Shown here piece after piece: positions 52,381 to 61,818 of a stretch of 64,000 bases of DNA; position 1 is the first letter of the stretch, and each line of letters starts with the position of its first letter. The notes below the pieces were generated by a model, which had not been told where the DNA came from, made no database searches, and worked only from the letters and a program-made list of their open reading frames with translations. The DNA is taken from contig NZ_JAKNTK010000001.1 of NCBI RefSeq assembly GCF_022440805.1, forward strand, positions 1,550,001 through 1,614,000, read 5' to 3'. A program made the translations under genes and the position numbers. This stretch comes from Holdemania massiliensis. Lineage in GTDB: Bacteria; Bacillota_I; Bacilli_A; Erysipelotrichales; Erysipelotrichaceae.

Positions 52381-53739
52381 ATGACGATGAATAAAAATGC
52401 CGACAGATCATTAATTCTCGATTCCATGCCGGTTAAGCAAGCGTTGATCCGTCTAGCGGTTCCTTCCATTCTGGCCTCCATGGTCACAACCATCTATAAT
52501 ATTGCCGATACGTTTTTCATCGGGCAGCTGCACAACACTGCGATGATCGCAGCGACTACCGTAGCGATGCCGGTCATGATGCTGACGCATGCTTTTGGTG
52601 AATCGGTAGGCGTCAGTGCCGGCAGCTATATCTCACGGCAGTTAGGCGCGGGACATCATGAACAGGTCAGCCGGATTGTACAGACAACGATGACGCTGGT
52701 CGTTTTGATTTCAATCGTTCTGCCGATTCTGTTCATCGTTTTTCTGGGGCCGTTATTGGGGATGTTCGGAGCGGAAGGCGATGTGACGATGTATGCGGCA
52801 CAGTATGTGACGATCCTTCTGGTCTTCGCGTTCTCCCAGATTGTTAAACTGACGATTGTCCATCTGTTGCGGGCCGAAGGGGATGTAAATTTCCCGATGG
52901 CGGCAATTTTTACCGGCGTTGCTGCAAATTTGATTCTTGATCCGATTTTCATGTTTGACTGGGGTCTGAATCTGGGGATTGCCGGGGCAGCGTGGGCGAC
53001 AGCGGCCGCGCAGTGCATTTCGTTAGCGATGCTGCTATGGCGGTTAATGTTTAAAGCTGAGGCTGTGCGCTGGAATCCGCGGGTGTGGATGCTGGATAAG
53101 ACGGCGGTGCAGGAAATAGTCAGTCTGGGTGTAGCGGTGTTTGCCCGGCAGGCGCTGCCCAGCGTCACCTACAGCTGCCTGGCAATGCAGGCCAGTGTGT
53201 ATGGTACGGATTTTTTGGCCGGCATTGGAATTGCCAAGAAGTGCCTGAATTTAGTCATGTTTGCGATCATCGGTTTTGCGCAGGGGTTCCAGCCGTTTGC
53301 GGCGTATAATTATGGTGCCGGAAATCGTTCAAGGCTGCGTCAGGCTTTAAAGAGTGCTTTGCTTTGGGTGACGGTGTACGGCTGCTTCGCGGCGGTGCTG
53401 TATATCGCGCTGGCGCCGCAAATCGTCCAGATTTTCTCACGGGACGGCGCGGTCATAGAAATGGGGCGGATGATGCTGTATGGTTATGCTGTCTCCATGC
53501 CGGTGGTGGGAGCGTATAATATAGCGGCGGTTCTGCTGCAGGCGCTGGGCGAGAAACGTTCAGCCTTCTTCCTGTCGATAGCCCGGCAGGGATTGTTCTA
53601 CATCCCGATTATTTGGATTTTGCCGACAATTTTGGGTCAGCTGGGAATTTTCATGGCCCAGCCGGCTGCAGACTATCTGACGATCCTGACTGTGATCTTG
53701 TTATGCCGGCATTTATTTGTTGATTTGATGAAAGGTTAA
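52381..53739 (+). CDS. MATE-family efflux transporter
   Basis: A 452-residue membrane protein with about twelve hydrophobic helices in two similar halves. The N-terminal pattern PVKQALIRLAVPSILASMVTT is followed by NIADTFFIGQLHNTAMIA, the mark of MATE exporters of the NorM/DinF-like branch. It should export cationic drugs or metabolites in exchange for Na+ or H+. The start is ATG 52381; a second ATG at 52387 is possible because the upstream ribosome site is weak. It is divergent from the flavoprotein gene, with shared operator-like palindromes between them. Confidence 0.9.
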   Translation: MTMNKNADRSLILDSMPVKQALIRLAVPSILASMVTTIYNIADTFFIGQLHNTAMIAATTVAMPVMMLTHAFGESVGVSAGSYISRQLGAGHHEQVSRIVQTTMTLVVLISIVLPILFIVFLGPLLGMFGAEGDVTMYAAQYVTILLVFAFSQIVKLTIVHLLRAEGDVNFPMAAIFTGVAANLILDPIFMFDWGLNLGIAGAAWATAAAQCISLAMLLWRLMFKAEAVRWNPRVWMLDKTAVQEIVSLGVAVFARQALPSVTYSCLAMQASVYGTDFLAGIGIAKKCLNLVMFAIIGFAQGFQPFAAYNYGAGNRSRLRQALKSALLWVTVYGCFAAVLYIALAPQIVQIFSRDGAVIEMGRMMLYGYAVSMPVVGAYNIAAVLLQALGEKRSAFFLSIARQGLFYIPIIWILPTILGQLGIFMAQPAADYLTILTVILLCRHLFVDLMKG

Positions 53740-53759
53740 TATTGGTAAGGAAAAACAGG

Positions 53760-53788
53760 TTTTAACGCGCCCCGGTTTATGGTAGAAT
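53760..53788 (+). promoter_or_regulatory. Promoter of the membrane-anchored protein/GH73 operon
   Basis: TGG then TAGAAT (53783-53788) gives an extended -10; TTTTAA at 53760-53765 is a weak -35 at 17 bases. Confidence 0.5.
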
Positions 53789-53814
53789 ACCATTAGACTG
53801 GGGTAATGTTACTT

Positions 53815-54819
53815 ATGAGAAAAATGAAGAATAAAACGACGATGCTGCTGGCTGGCGGCTTGGCTATCGTTTTGATACTCTTTGCCGCCGCAGCGATCTA
53901 TTTCGGAATGATTGTAAAAGATCGCTCGGAATCGCAGCTGCCCAAAGAAACGGAAAAGCCGGTGCTGGCTGAACAGGGCGGACAGGAAAAGCCGCAGGAA
54001 ACACAAGGTTTGGATGCCGTTGAAGTTGATCTGGTGAATGCGACCGTTTATCGCTTTGACGAACTGGACTTTCAGTTTGCGATCGCCAAAATCCGGGTTA
54101 AAGCCCAAGAACCGATCAATATTTCATTGGAGCATTTCACGACCGATGAAGGCATCAAGCTGAATGAAATTGACAGTTACTTAGATCAGCTGGATAAAAA
54201 CGGACTCTATATCGGCAAGCAGAATGTCTGGTTCGAATTGGTTTCCAAGGAAGACAGTTATGTTGCCAATATCTTTGTGCCGATCCAGGACAAGTCGGCG
54301 CAGAGTGCCGCCGTCAATATTGATTTTGGAAGCAATGATCCAATTAAATTAAATCTGAAAGAAGCCAGCGGGACCCGGGAAATGCTGGGTTATGTCGCAG
54401 AAGATGTGATCACTGACGGCAAGACTTATCAGATGCAGGTTCAGGTTGCCTTCCAGATCGCCAGCGAGGAAATGTATCGCACGTTTGAGGATGGTACGGT
54501 GGAAACCGCCGGGTTGCCGTCAACGGCGGAAGTTTATGTTTTCCGGCTGGACGCAGTCAGTCTTTGGGGTGATGAGCTAGAAGTCGAAGACGCGGTTTAT
54601 CAAGTTGAAGGCAGCGGCAACACATTCCAAGCACTTCCAGCCAATTTCCATTCTGAGAAATATGACAACATTCTTGGCAAGACGATCAAGGAAAAAGACA
54701 GTGGTGTCTTATTCTTCATTACCTATAATCCGGACAAAGAACCAATCACTTATCAAGGCAAGCTGAAGCTGAAGATCAAGGGACAGGAAAACTGGATTGA
54801 AATTACCGTCAGTTTATAA
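53815..54819 (+). CDS. Membrane-anchored extracellular protein of unknown function
   Basis: A 334-residue protein with one N-terminal transmembrane helix (about residues 10-35), a Glu/Gln/Pro-rich linker (about 40-70) and an extracellular part rich in beta strands with two similar-sized halves. I do not recognise a family. Start choice is uncertain: ATG 53815 is 11 bases after GGGG, and ATG 53806 and 53824 are alternatives. It lies 15 bases before the GH73 gene, probably in one transcript, so a role at the cell surface or with the glucosaminidase is likely. Confidence 0.75.
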   Translation: MRKMKNKTTMLLAGGLAIVLILFAAAAIYFGMIVKDRSESQLPKETEKPVLAEQGGQEKPQETQGLDAVEVDLVNATVYRFDELDFQFAIAKIRVKAQEPINISLEHFTTDEGIKLNEIDSYLDQLDKNGLYIGKQNVWFELVSKEDSYVANIFVPIQDKSAQSAAVNIDFGSNDPIKLNLKEASGTREMLGYVAEDVITDGKTYQMQVQVAFQIASEEMYRTFEDGTVETAGLPSTAEVYVFRLDAVSLWGDELEVEDAVYQVEGSGNTFQALPANFHSEKYDNILGKTIKEKDSGVLFFITYNPDKEPITYQGKLKLKIKGQENWIEITVSL

Positions 54820-54834
54820 CGAAGGGGGAAGACG

Positions 54835-57800
54835 ATGAAACAAATCTGGAAGATGGCCTTAGCTATGGCAATGGCTGTAACGTTGGTTCAGGGTTATCCC
54901 TCGGCAAACGGAAAAATCAATGTGAAAGCGGACGAAACCTATCCCATGGGCTGCAGCAATTTTGAAGTTGCCTATGTAACAGACAGCGGCGGCTTCAGCA
55001 CGATTGGCTGCTACAATGATTTCACTCAGGCTAAAAATGAAATGTATGCTCATGGCAATGATGCGGTTGTACGGCACAGCTCCAGCAAATCGCCAACGAA
55101 GATTATTGCGATGACCTCTGGGGTAGCAGCCAGTTATTCTTATCGGCGAGGTTATGCTGATGGCAGTTCACGGCGGGCGTATGCGACTATGGATATCACA
55201 CAGTATCAGTCAACGACGACCAATGAGAAAATCACGTATGTGACCAGTCATCGTGAAATGATCTATAAAGGAACGTATTCTTACAATACTGGAAATGGAA
55301 CAGGCCGGATTGCGGTCAACTTGACAGGTTTTGACGGATACACCAATCTGGATCAGGTCGATTTGATACCAACAAAATTCTTGACGAACAATCTGCGGAT
55401 TTTATTGGGCGGCAACAATGACGGCAGTCCTTGGGAGTCGCCGTTCTGGGTTCGTCCGAAACAGAGCTATTACGAAGTTGTTCAAAATGGAAATTATAAG
55501 GAACTGATCTATCATTGCTGGTCGTATTGGGCAAAATCAGATACACCGCAGGATTACTCTCAGACAATTGGGCCGGCTGAAAGCTGGATGAATGTTGGTT
55601 CAGTTTATTATACGAACGATATGCACGCGCTGTATACCGATCGGTATTTTCAGAATCCGGTGATAGTTGAGGGCAGTCCGGCAAAGTATTATAACTACTA
55701 TGAGTTTTTGCCGCTGCGCAGCCGAACCAAACTGAATGGTGATCAGCTGAATGGTTTTCTTAACAGCCGCGGTTATACCGAGATTGCCTATAACTATGAT
55801 GAGTTAAAAAGCAATCAATCAAAAATGGTCAATTCCGGCTGGTTCTTTGTCAATGCTCAGGAAACCTACGGCGTCAACGCACTGCTGGCGTTCTGTATGG
55901 GACTTTTGGAATCTGGCTGGGGACGTTCACAGATTGCGATTAATAAAAATAACTTGTTTGGCTGGAATGCGGTTGACTCGAATCCAAGCGGCAGTGCTGA
56001 TAAATATGAAAATATTGAATCGGCAGTGACCCAGCATATGGCAGTCAATCTGCGCGGTTATCTTGATATCAATGATGCCCGTTTCTTTGGCTCTCATTTG
56101 GGAAACAAGGGCAGCGGCTTTAATGTCAAATATGCGTCTGACCCGTATTGGGGACTTAAAATAGCGGCCTTGGCCTATCAGGTGGACAAGTATGTTTCTG
56201 GTAACGATGGTTCGCTGACAGATTACGGAACTTATTCGCTGGGCGTCATCAATCAATATGACGCGGCTGTCAAGCGCTATGCAGACGCTAATTCACAGAC
56301 GCTATATACAACGCGTTACGGGGCGACTTATCAGAATGACTTTACGGTTATTCTGCAATCAGAAAACAATGGCTGGACAGGTTTCCCAACGACTAACGGT
56401 GTCCGCGCCGATGGTTCGCTACTTCCGCATAAGAATAACGGCTATGAAGCGTATAACTGGCAGAACAGTGTCGGTTATCTGCAAAGCTCCAAGATTTCCA
56501 AGCTGTCTGCTGGAATTTTTGACAACAGCCAGATCGGGAAAGTGCCGACAGGAGATCCTGTTCAGAAAGTGACATCAATGGCTTGGAAGGAGAATCTGAT
56601 GGCAATAAGCGGTCAGGGCTATCGTCCGGGAATTTATGTCACAGATTCAAACAAGGTAACGCAGAAACTGGTAGTTTATAACCAGTATTATGATACCAAG
56701 GAGTTCGAGTTAACAAGCACGGTTGCTGAGAAGGAACAGGTCAGCTTTAAAAACGAAGCGCTGGATTTGACAGCCTTAGCTGAAGGCAGTTATTTCTTCG
56801 AAATCCGGACTGAATACAGCGAGCTGAGTGATTACAACGACAGCTTCTATATCGGGGCATTGGAAACTGCTCCGGAAACAAAGAAAATCGGAAATAAGAC
56901 ATTTACCTTCAGTGTGAAGGACAACGTTCTGTTTATGACAGTTACGCTGAGCGGTAATGAAGAGGGTGGCGAGCCGGAAGACCATCTGAAGAGTACCGTC
57001 CGTCAGGTTCTTTCCAAATTTGAATATGCGGATGAGCATACCTTATTGATTGAAGGTACAGCTTTCATTAATGGTTATGACTTCAAGGAAGACTCAGAAG
57101 TTACCCATCAGCTGCTTCTGACCAATTTGGAGACCAATGAAGTCACGACAATTGATGCGGCAACGCTGCTGGCTCCAAATCCAATCAATCTCTACGATGG
57201 ATTTACTTACAGCAAGATCAATTTCAGCGCCTCGGTGGATCTGGCTTCGTTAACTCCAGGCAGTTATTCTGTAAAAATTCAGATTCGCAATGGTGATATT
57301 AAGATGTATGCGAATTTGACCAGCTTTGATGATAACTTCCTGCCTGAAGTTCGAATGCTGAATGAATATCAGGTGCGGATTGTACAAAATCAGCTGTATA
57401 ATTACCGTTATGAAATTAACATTGAAAAATCAGATCTGGATTATACGTTGATTAAAAAGCCAACAAAACGAAATTCTGCATTTGATTACACGAAGCTGTC
57501 TTTGGAAGGCGGACGGCTGAATCTCAATGGTATGGCGTGGATTTACAATACACAGTTTAAAGCGGATGCGCAGGCTTCTCATGCTTTGCTTGCGGTTGAC
57601 GAGAATGGCGTATCCTATCCGCTGGAAGCTCAGAATCAGGCTTGTTCGGCAGACTATGCGGAAATGTTGGGTTCTAAGTTCAGCATGAAAAATGCGTGCT
57701 TTACCAGCGCTGCAGATTTAAGTCAGCTGCCGGAAGGCGATTATCGACTGTATTTGGATATCAGTGCAGAAGGATATCGTGATATATTTGAGATGACTGA

Positions 57801-58086
57801 TATTTATTCGCGCGCGATTGAAACGGTCACTGTTGGTGAGCGCAGTTATGCTCTGTTTATCTCACCGGTTCGTTATCGAATGGTGCTGAGTATTACACAG
57901 AATGGTCCGAATATTGATGGCGGTGACGACAAGGGAGAAACACCTTTGACCAATGCCGTTCAGGTATCTGATCTGCCGCTTGAGGACCAGCCGGTTGAAG
58001 TACCACGTCCAAGCTCGCTGATCGCTCCAACCCCAAGTCCGACGCCGGGTGAGGGAAACAGTGAAGAAGAAACACCTTCTGAATAA
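54835..58086 (+). CDS. Large secreted endo-beta-N-acetylglucosaminidase (GH73 autolysin)
   Basis: Peptidoglycan hydrolase cleaving between N-acetylglucosamine and muramic acid. The 1083-residue protein has a signal peptide (about 1-31) and an N-terminal region of about 290 residues of unknown fold. The GH73 domain (about 330-470) has the catalytic Glu near 359 in LLESGWGRSQ and the NNLFGWNAVD block. Several beta-rich repeats of about 150 residues follow (about 560-1030, each with L(N/I)(L/E)GxA(W/F)I-type strands). A Pro/Thr/Ser/Glu tail ends it without an LPXTG motif. GAAGGGGGAAG precedes the ATG. It probably acts in cell separation or wall turnover. Confidence 0.88.
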   Translation: MKQIWKMALAMAMAVTLVQGYPSANGKINVKADETYPMGCSNFEVAYVTDSGGFSTIGCYNDFTQAKNEMYAHGNDAVVRHSSSKSPTKIIAMTSGVAASYSYRRGYADGSSRRAYATMDITQYQSTTTNEKITYVTSHREMIYKGTYSYNTGNGTGRIAVNLTGFDGYTNLDQVDLIPTKFLTNNLRILLGGNNDGSPWESPFWVRPKQSYYEVVQNGNYKELIYHCWSYWAKSDTPQDYSQTIGPAESWMNVGSVYYTNDMHALYTDRYFQNPVIVEGSPAKYYNYYEFLPLRSRTKLNGDQLNGFLNSRGYTEIAYNYDELKSNQSKMVNSGWFFVNAQETYGVNALLAFCMGLLESGWGRSQIAINKNNLFGWNAVDSNPSGSADKYENIESAVTQHMAVNLRGYLDINDARFFGSHLGNKGSGFNVKYASDPYWGLKIAALAYQVDKYVSGNDGSLTDYGTYSLGVINQYDAAVKRYADANSQTLYTTRYGATYQNDFTVILQSENNGWTGFPTTNGVRADGSLLPHKNNGYEAYNWQNSVGYLQSSKISKLSAGIFDNSQIGKVPTGDPVQKVTSMAWKENLMAISGQGYRPGIYVTDSNKVTQKLVVYNQYYDTKEFELTSTVAEKEQVSFKNEALDLTALAEGSYFFEIRTEYSELSDYNDSFYIGALETAPETKKIGNKTFTFSVKDNVLFMTVTLSGNEEGGEPEDHLKSTVRQVLSKFEYADEHTLLIEGTAFINGYDFKEDSEVTHQLLLTNLETNEVTTIDAATLLAPNPINLYDGFTYSKINFSASVDLASLTPGSYSVKIQIRNGDIKMYANLTSFDDNFLPEVRMLNEYQVRIVQNQLYNYRYEINIEKSDLDYTLIKKPTKRNSAFDYTKLSLEGGRLNLNGMAWIYNTQFKADAQASHALLAVDENGVSYPLEAQNQACSADYAEMLGSKFSMKNACFTSAADLSQLPEGDYRLYLDISAEGYRDIFEMTDIYSRAIETVTVGERSYALFISPVRYRMVLSITQNGPNIDGGDDKGETPLTNAVQVSDLPLEDQPVEVPRPSSLIAPTPSPTPGEGNSEEETPSE

Positions 58087-58090
58087 ATAG

Positions 58091-58128
58091 AAAATGCAGA
58101 AACAGAGCAATCTGAATCTGCATTTTTT
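58091..58128 (+). terminator. Intrinsic terminator after the GH73 gene
   Basis: Perfect 10-base arms AAAATGCAGA / TCTGCATTTT with a T run. Confidence 0.85.
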
Positions 58129-58203
58129 CTTGCTTGGAATGGACAGGGAGACTGAAATAATTGCGAAATAAAATATTTCATCTCTGATGTCAGTAACATT
58201 ACA

Positions 58204-58542
58204 TTATTTTAGTACTTTTATTTTATGAGCGTGATATCGGTTAGAGAGTAAGGAAATCATGCCAAAAGAAACGGTTCCCAATCCCCATAACGGTTTGCTA
58301 ATCAGAAATTGGACTGATCCCACGAAAAGCAGCCCGACACTGGCGATGCCACCGATCTTCGTTCCGATTCTGTCAACTGCTGGAGAAGGGGTACGCAGAG
58401 TCTTCGATTTTTCGATCAGTGATTGTGTAAACGCTGTGGTTCTGGCTGTAGCTTTCCATGTCTGATCGAGGACAGAACGGGTTAAATCTGATGGGATTTT
58501 TGAATTTTTCTTGATGGCTGAACTGTTTTTCTCCTGGTTCAT
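58204..58542 (-). CDS. Small membrane protein under TetR control
   Basis: A 112-residue protein with a polar N-terminal half (KNSSAIKKNSK) and two closely spaced hydrophobic segments (about 62-82 and 86-102). I do not recognise a family. ATG 58542 follows GGAGG by 7 bases; the frame continues upstream but has no site there. A 19-base palindrome identical in type to the one before the downstream-strand TetR gene lies 73 bases upstream, so it is probably the main target of that repressor. Confidence 0.7.
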   Translation of the reverse strand: MNQEKNSSAIKKNSKIPSDLTRSVLDQTWKATARTTAFTQSLIEKSKTLRTPSPAVDRIGTKIGGIASVGLLFVGSVQFLISKPLWGLGTVSFGMISLLSNRYHAHKIKVLK

Positions 58543-58614
58543 AGTTTTACCTCCATGGATTATTGAAAATAATGCGGCTGTCAAATTGGTTAGAAACTTG
58601 AAATGCAAACATAT

Positions 58615-58633
58615 AAAACCGACCGTCGGTTTT
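58615..58633 (-). promoter_or_regulatory. TetR operator upstream of the small membrane protein gene
   Basis: AAAACCGAC-C-GTCGGTTTT is a perfect 9+1+9 palindrome. On the minus strand a TATATG -10-like box follows it at once, so a bound repressor would block the promoter. Confidence 0.7.
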
Positions 58634-58675
58634 TATTTTAGCTAAGAAATAGGCTGTTGATCCAGCCTTTTTTAC

Positions 58676-59347
58676 TTAAGATGGTCTTTTCTGTTGTGAT
58701 TGATCCAGACAGCTGTTTACATGCATTGTTTTTAACAATACCGCAATCAACGCGTCGTCTAAAATATCCAAACCTAGTTTTTTCATCATGGTTTGAAGAT
58801 AGTCAAGCCGAGCTTTAGTTTCTGCCGGTTTTCGGCTGAATATGACAGGATTTGTCCAGTAATTAAGCAGAAATGAGAAAATTTCTGCGCAAAGTTCAGG
58901 CTGATCAACCTGCAGTGAACCGTCTTCATTGCCTTTTTGGATTAATTCTGCAATAATCGGTGCATCGTGCAGCACACATCCCTGCATCCCTCCGACTATA
59001 AGATAAGGCTCAACGTGAGAAGCAACAGCTTGGTCCAGTGAATGAGTTTTGGTGTCAATAGCCAGCCTATAAAGTATTTTCTTTAGTTTTTCTCTGGCAT
59101 TTTCACCTTGTGTATCACGAATTAATTCATGGAAGAGATTGTTGACGTACAGAATACGTTTTTCCATCACGGCTCCAAAAATCTGTTCTTTGGATTTGAA
59201 ATGATGATAAAGGCCGCCTTTGGAAAGCCCGGAAACATCCAGAATATCCTGAATACTGGTTTGTTCATAGCCTTTTTCAACAAATAGTTGGGCGGCCGTT
59301 TCTACAATTTTCTCTAATGTTTGTTCCGGATGTTTATTCCGTGCCAT
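58676..59347 (-). CDS. TetR-family transcriptional repressor
   Basis: A 223-residue repressor with the TetR helix-turn-helix at residues about 10-55 (AAQLFVEKGYEQTSIQDILDV, then GLSKGGLYHHFKSKEQIF) and a helical ligand domain. GGAGGAG precedes the ATG. Its own promoter overlaps a palindrome (59361-59377) that matches the site in front of the next gene, indicating autoregulation and control of the small membrane protein. The inducer is unknown. Confidence 0.92.
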   Translation of the reverse strand: MARNKHPEQTLEKIVETAAQLFVEKGYEQTSIQDILDVSGLSKGGLYHHFKSKEQIFGAVMEKRILYVNNLFHELIRDTQGENAREKLKKILYRLAIDTKTHSLDQAVASHVEPYLIVGGMQGCVLHDAPIIAELIQKGNEDGSLQVDQPELCAEIFSFLLNYWTNPVIFSRKPAETKARLDYLQTMMKKLGLDILDDALIAVLLKTMHVNSCLDQSQQKRPS

Positions 59348-59360
59348 AACTCCTCCTTAT

Positions 59361-59377
59361 AAACCGACGGTTGGTCT
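59361..59377 (-). promoter_or_regulatory. TetR operator upstream of its own gene
   Basis: AAACCGACGGTTGGTCT is an imperfect copy of the 58615 palindrome (two mismatches in the right arm). It covers the start of transcription predicted from the promoter at 59384-59412. Confidence 0.6.
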
Positions 59378-59383
59378 GTTTAT

Positions 59384-59412
59384 ATACTATCTGAAATCAA
59401 ACAGTGTGTCAA
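59384..59412 (-). promoter_or_regulatory. Promoter of the TetR gene
   Basis: Read on the minus strand: perfect TTGACA (59412-59407), 17-base spacer, TAGTAT (59389-59384). Confidence 0.65.
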
Positions 59413-59452
59413 GCAGAAAAAAAAATGAATATAGGATTAAACTTCTTTGCTG

Positions 59453-59497
59453 AAAAAAACTGTCTTCCGAGCTTCTAAACCACTCGATGAAGACAGT
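59453..59497 (-). terminator. Intrinsic terminator of tex
   Basis: On the minus strand ACTGTCTTC pairs with GAAGACAGT, with an inner CGAG/CTCG stem, ending in seven T. Confidence 0.87.
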
Positions 59498-59506
59498 GTG
59501 ATGAAA

Positions 59507-61657
59507 TTAACGATGAGGATCAATCATAGTCAGCTGAACCCGGTGGCGTTCAGCATCAATCCCATAGACCCAGACTTTGAGAATATCGCCGATTGATACC
59601 ACTTCACTCGGATGGGAAATCCGTCCCTGCACCATTTTGGAAATGTGAACTAAGCCATCCTCATGCAAACCGATATCCACGAAGGCACCGAAATCGACTA
59701 CGTTGCGGACAACACCTTCCAGCTCATCGCCTGGATGCAGATCTTCCAAGGTGAGCACATCGTGCCGCAGCATTGGACCATCAAACTGCTCACGGTAATC
59801 GCGCAGCGGCTGGGATATGGCTTCAATCATATCCTGCAGTGTATAAACATCCGTATTCAGCTGTTCAGCCGTTTCTTCAAGATTGAGCTGGCTAAGTTTT
59901 TCCCGGCACTCATCGCTGCCTAACTGCTGAATACTTAACAGCTGACATAAACGATGCGCGGCTTGATAGCTTTCAGGATGGATCGGTGTTTGATCAAGCG
60001 GCTCTTCGCCATCGTGAATGCGTAAAAATCCTGCAGCCTGCTGAAAGGACTTAGCGCCTAATTTTGGAACCTCCAGCAACTGCCGGCGATTATAGAAACG
60101 TCCGTGTTCATTGCGGTAGGTGACAATCGCATTGGCGGAAGCCTTCGTCAGACCAGAAACATGACACAGAAGTTCACTGGAAGCTGTATTGACATCGACG
60201 CCGACGCGGTTGACGCTCTTTAAAATGGCAAAATCCAGCCGTTCGTTCAAAGCTTTGGCCGGCAAATCATGCTGATACTGTCCAACGCCGATACTTTTCG
60301 GATCGATTTTAATCAGTTCCGAAAGTGGATCCAGAATCCGCCGGGCAATCGAAACCGCAGAACGCTGTTCGACGTGCAGATCCGGAAATTCTTTTCGGGC
60401 TAACTCGCTGGCGGAATAGACTGAGGCACCTGCTTCGGAAACGAGCGTGTAGTCAACATTCAGATTTTCCTTCTGGATAACGTCAGCGATGAAGCTTTCT
60501 GTTTCACGGCTGGCGGTACCGTTGCCGATCGCGATGACTTCAATCGGATAATCCTTCAGTATAGATAATAGCTTAGCCTTGGCCTCGGTTTTTTTGTTTA
60601 CCGGCGGATGCGGATAGAAAACATCGATTTTCAGCATTTTTCCGGTTGAATCAATCACTGCCAGCTTGCAGCCGGTTCGAAATGCTGGATCGACACCCAG
60701 TATCATCTTGCCTTCCAGCGGCGGCTGAAGAAGCAGCCGCTCAACATTCATTGAGAAAATTTCAATGGACTGAGCCTGGGCTTTTTCACTGAGTTCACTT
60801 CGGACTTCCCGTTCAACGCTGGGAAACGCCAGTCGCTTTAAGCCATCCTCGGCAGCTTCTTCAATCAGCTTCTGGCAGACGGTCATGCGCTCATGCGTGA
60901 CGCCGCGGATGGCATAGTTGATCAGAAAGGTCTGGTTGTAGTCCAGCGTCACCGTGATGACCTTTTCCTTTTCGGCTCGGTCGATAGCCATGACGCGGTG
61001 ATTAGCTAGCGTACTGATTTTTTCTTTGTAGTCATAGTACATTTTGTAAACTTGTTTTTCATCCTCATGTTTTTTCTTTTCCTTGCAGAGGATAAACCCA
61101 TAGCGTTCAATCTGTTCTTTTATTTTCCAGCGCAGTTTTGCTTCATCGCTGATCCGTTCTGCCAGAATATCTTTAGCTCCCTGCAATGCTTCTTCAATTG
61201 TGGGAACCTGATCGTTAACATACTTTTCGGCCTGAACTGCTGGATCACCCGAACGTGGACAGGATGCAATCCAATCCGCCAGCGGCGTGAGCCCTTTGGC
61301 CGCTGCATCGGTGGCGCGGGTTTTGCGCTTTTGTTGATAAGGACGGTAAATATCGTCTACCTGCGAAAGCTTGGTGCAGACCAGAACCTGCTTCCGTAAA
61401 TCTTCGGTCAGCTTGCCTTGGGTCTCAATGATCCGCAGCACGTCTTCTTTGCGTTTTTCTAAATTACTTAGATACTGGACCTGCTGCTGAATAAATAAAA
61501 TCTGTTCTTCGTCCAGTCCTTTTGTCATTTCTTTACGGTAACGCGCGATAAAAGGAACTGTATTGCCTTCTTCTAATAACTTTAATGTATTTCGTACCTG
61601 GGATGGCTCAATGTTCAATGAAGCCGCCACTGGCTGAATCAGTTGTTCAGTTTCCAT
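59507..61657 (-). CDS. tex: RNA-binding transcription accessory protein Tex
   Basis: A 716-residue nucleic-acid-binding protein resembling eukaryotic Spt6. Order: N-terminal helical region with LLEEGNTVPFIARYRKEMTKGLDEEQ, a YqgF/RuvC-like domain (GVDPAFRTGCKLAVID near 320), a helix-hairpin-helix pair (SVNRVGVDVNTASSELLCHVSG near 490) and a C-terminal S1 domain (GVVRNVVDFGAFVDIGLHEDG near 645). ATG 61657 is chosen because AGGAGG is 7 bases upstream; ATG 61663 is only one base from it. Single-gene unit with its own terminator. Tex affects transcription and stress tolerance in several bacteria. Confidence 0.96.
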   Translation of the reverse strand: METEQLIQPVAASLNIEPSQVRNTLKLLEEGNTVPFIARYRKEMTKGLDEEQILFIQQQVQYLSNLEKRKEDVLRIIETQGKLTEDLRKQVLVCTKLSQVDDIYRPYQQKRKTRATDAAAKGLTPLADWIASCPRSGDPAVQAEKYVNDQVPTIEEALQGAKDILAERISDEAKLRWKIKEQIERYGFILCKEKKKHEDEKQVYKMYYDYKEKISTLANHRVMAIDRAEKEKVITVTLDYNQTFLINYAIRGVTHERMTVCQKLIEEAAEDGLKRLAFPSVEREVRSELSEKAQAQSIEIFSMNVERLLLQPPLEGKMILGVDPAFRTGCKLAVIDSTGKMLKIDVFYPHPPVNKKTEAKAKLLSILKDYPIEVIAIGNGTASRETESFIADVIQKENLNVDYTLVSEAGASVYSASELARKEFPDLHVEQRSAVSIARRILDPLSELIKIDPKSIGVGQYQHDLPAKALNERLDFAILKSVNRVGVDVNTASSELLCHVSGLTKASANAIVTYRNEHGRFYNRRQLLEVPKLGAKSFQQAAGFLRIHDGEEPLDQTPIHPESYQAAHRLCQLLSIQQLGSDECREKLSQLNLEETAEQLNTDVYTLQDMIEAISQPLRDYREQFDGPMLRHDVLTLEDLHPGDELEGVVRNVVDFGAFVDIGLHEDGLVHISKMVQGRISHPSEVVSIGDILKVWVYGIDAERHRVQLTMIDPHR

Positions 61658-61683
61658 ATTCATTCCTCCTCGTGATGATTTTT

Positions 61684-61692
61684 ATCATAACA
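61684..61692 (-). promoter_or_regulatory. Extended -10 promoter of tex
   Basis: On the minus strand TGT followed by TATGAT, 27 bases before the start. No good -35. Confidence 0.4.
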
Positions 61693-61767
61693 CGAAAATC
61701 TTTTCATGACTTCAAAAATTTGTAAGAATTCAAGCCAGTAACTTCCAAAGAAAGTCTACAAAGGCCG

Positions 61768-61796
61768 TTCTTTAGGGTTTAAAATTATGTTATACT
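61768..61796 (+). promoter_or_regulatory. Promoter of the PASTA protein gene
   Basis: TGT then TATACT (61791-61796) is an extended -10; TTCTTT at 61768-61773 is a weak -35 at 17 bases. Confidence 0.5.
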
Positions 61797-61818
61797 TGTT
61801 AGCGTACAGGAGGGCAAT

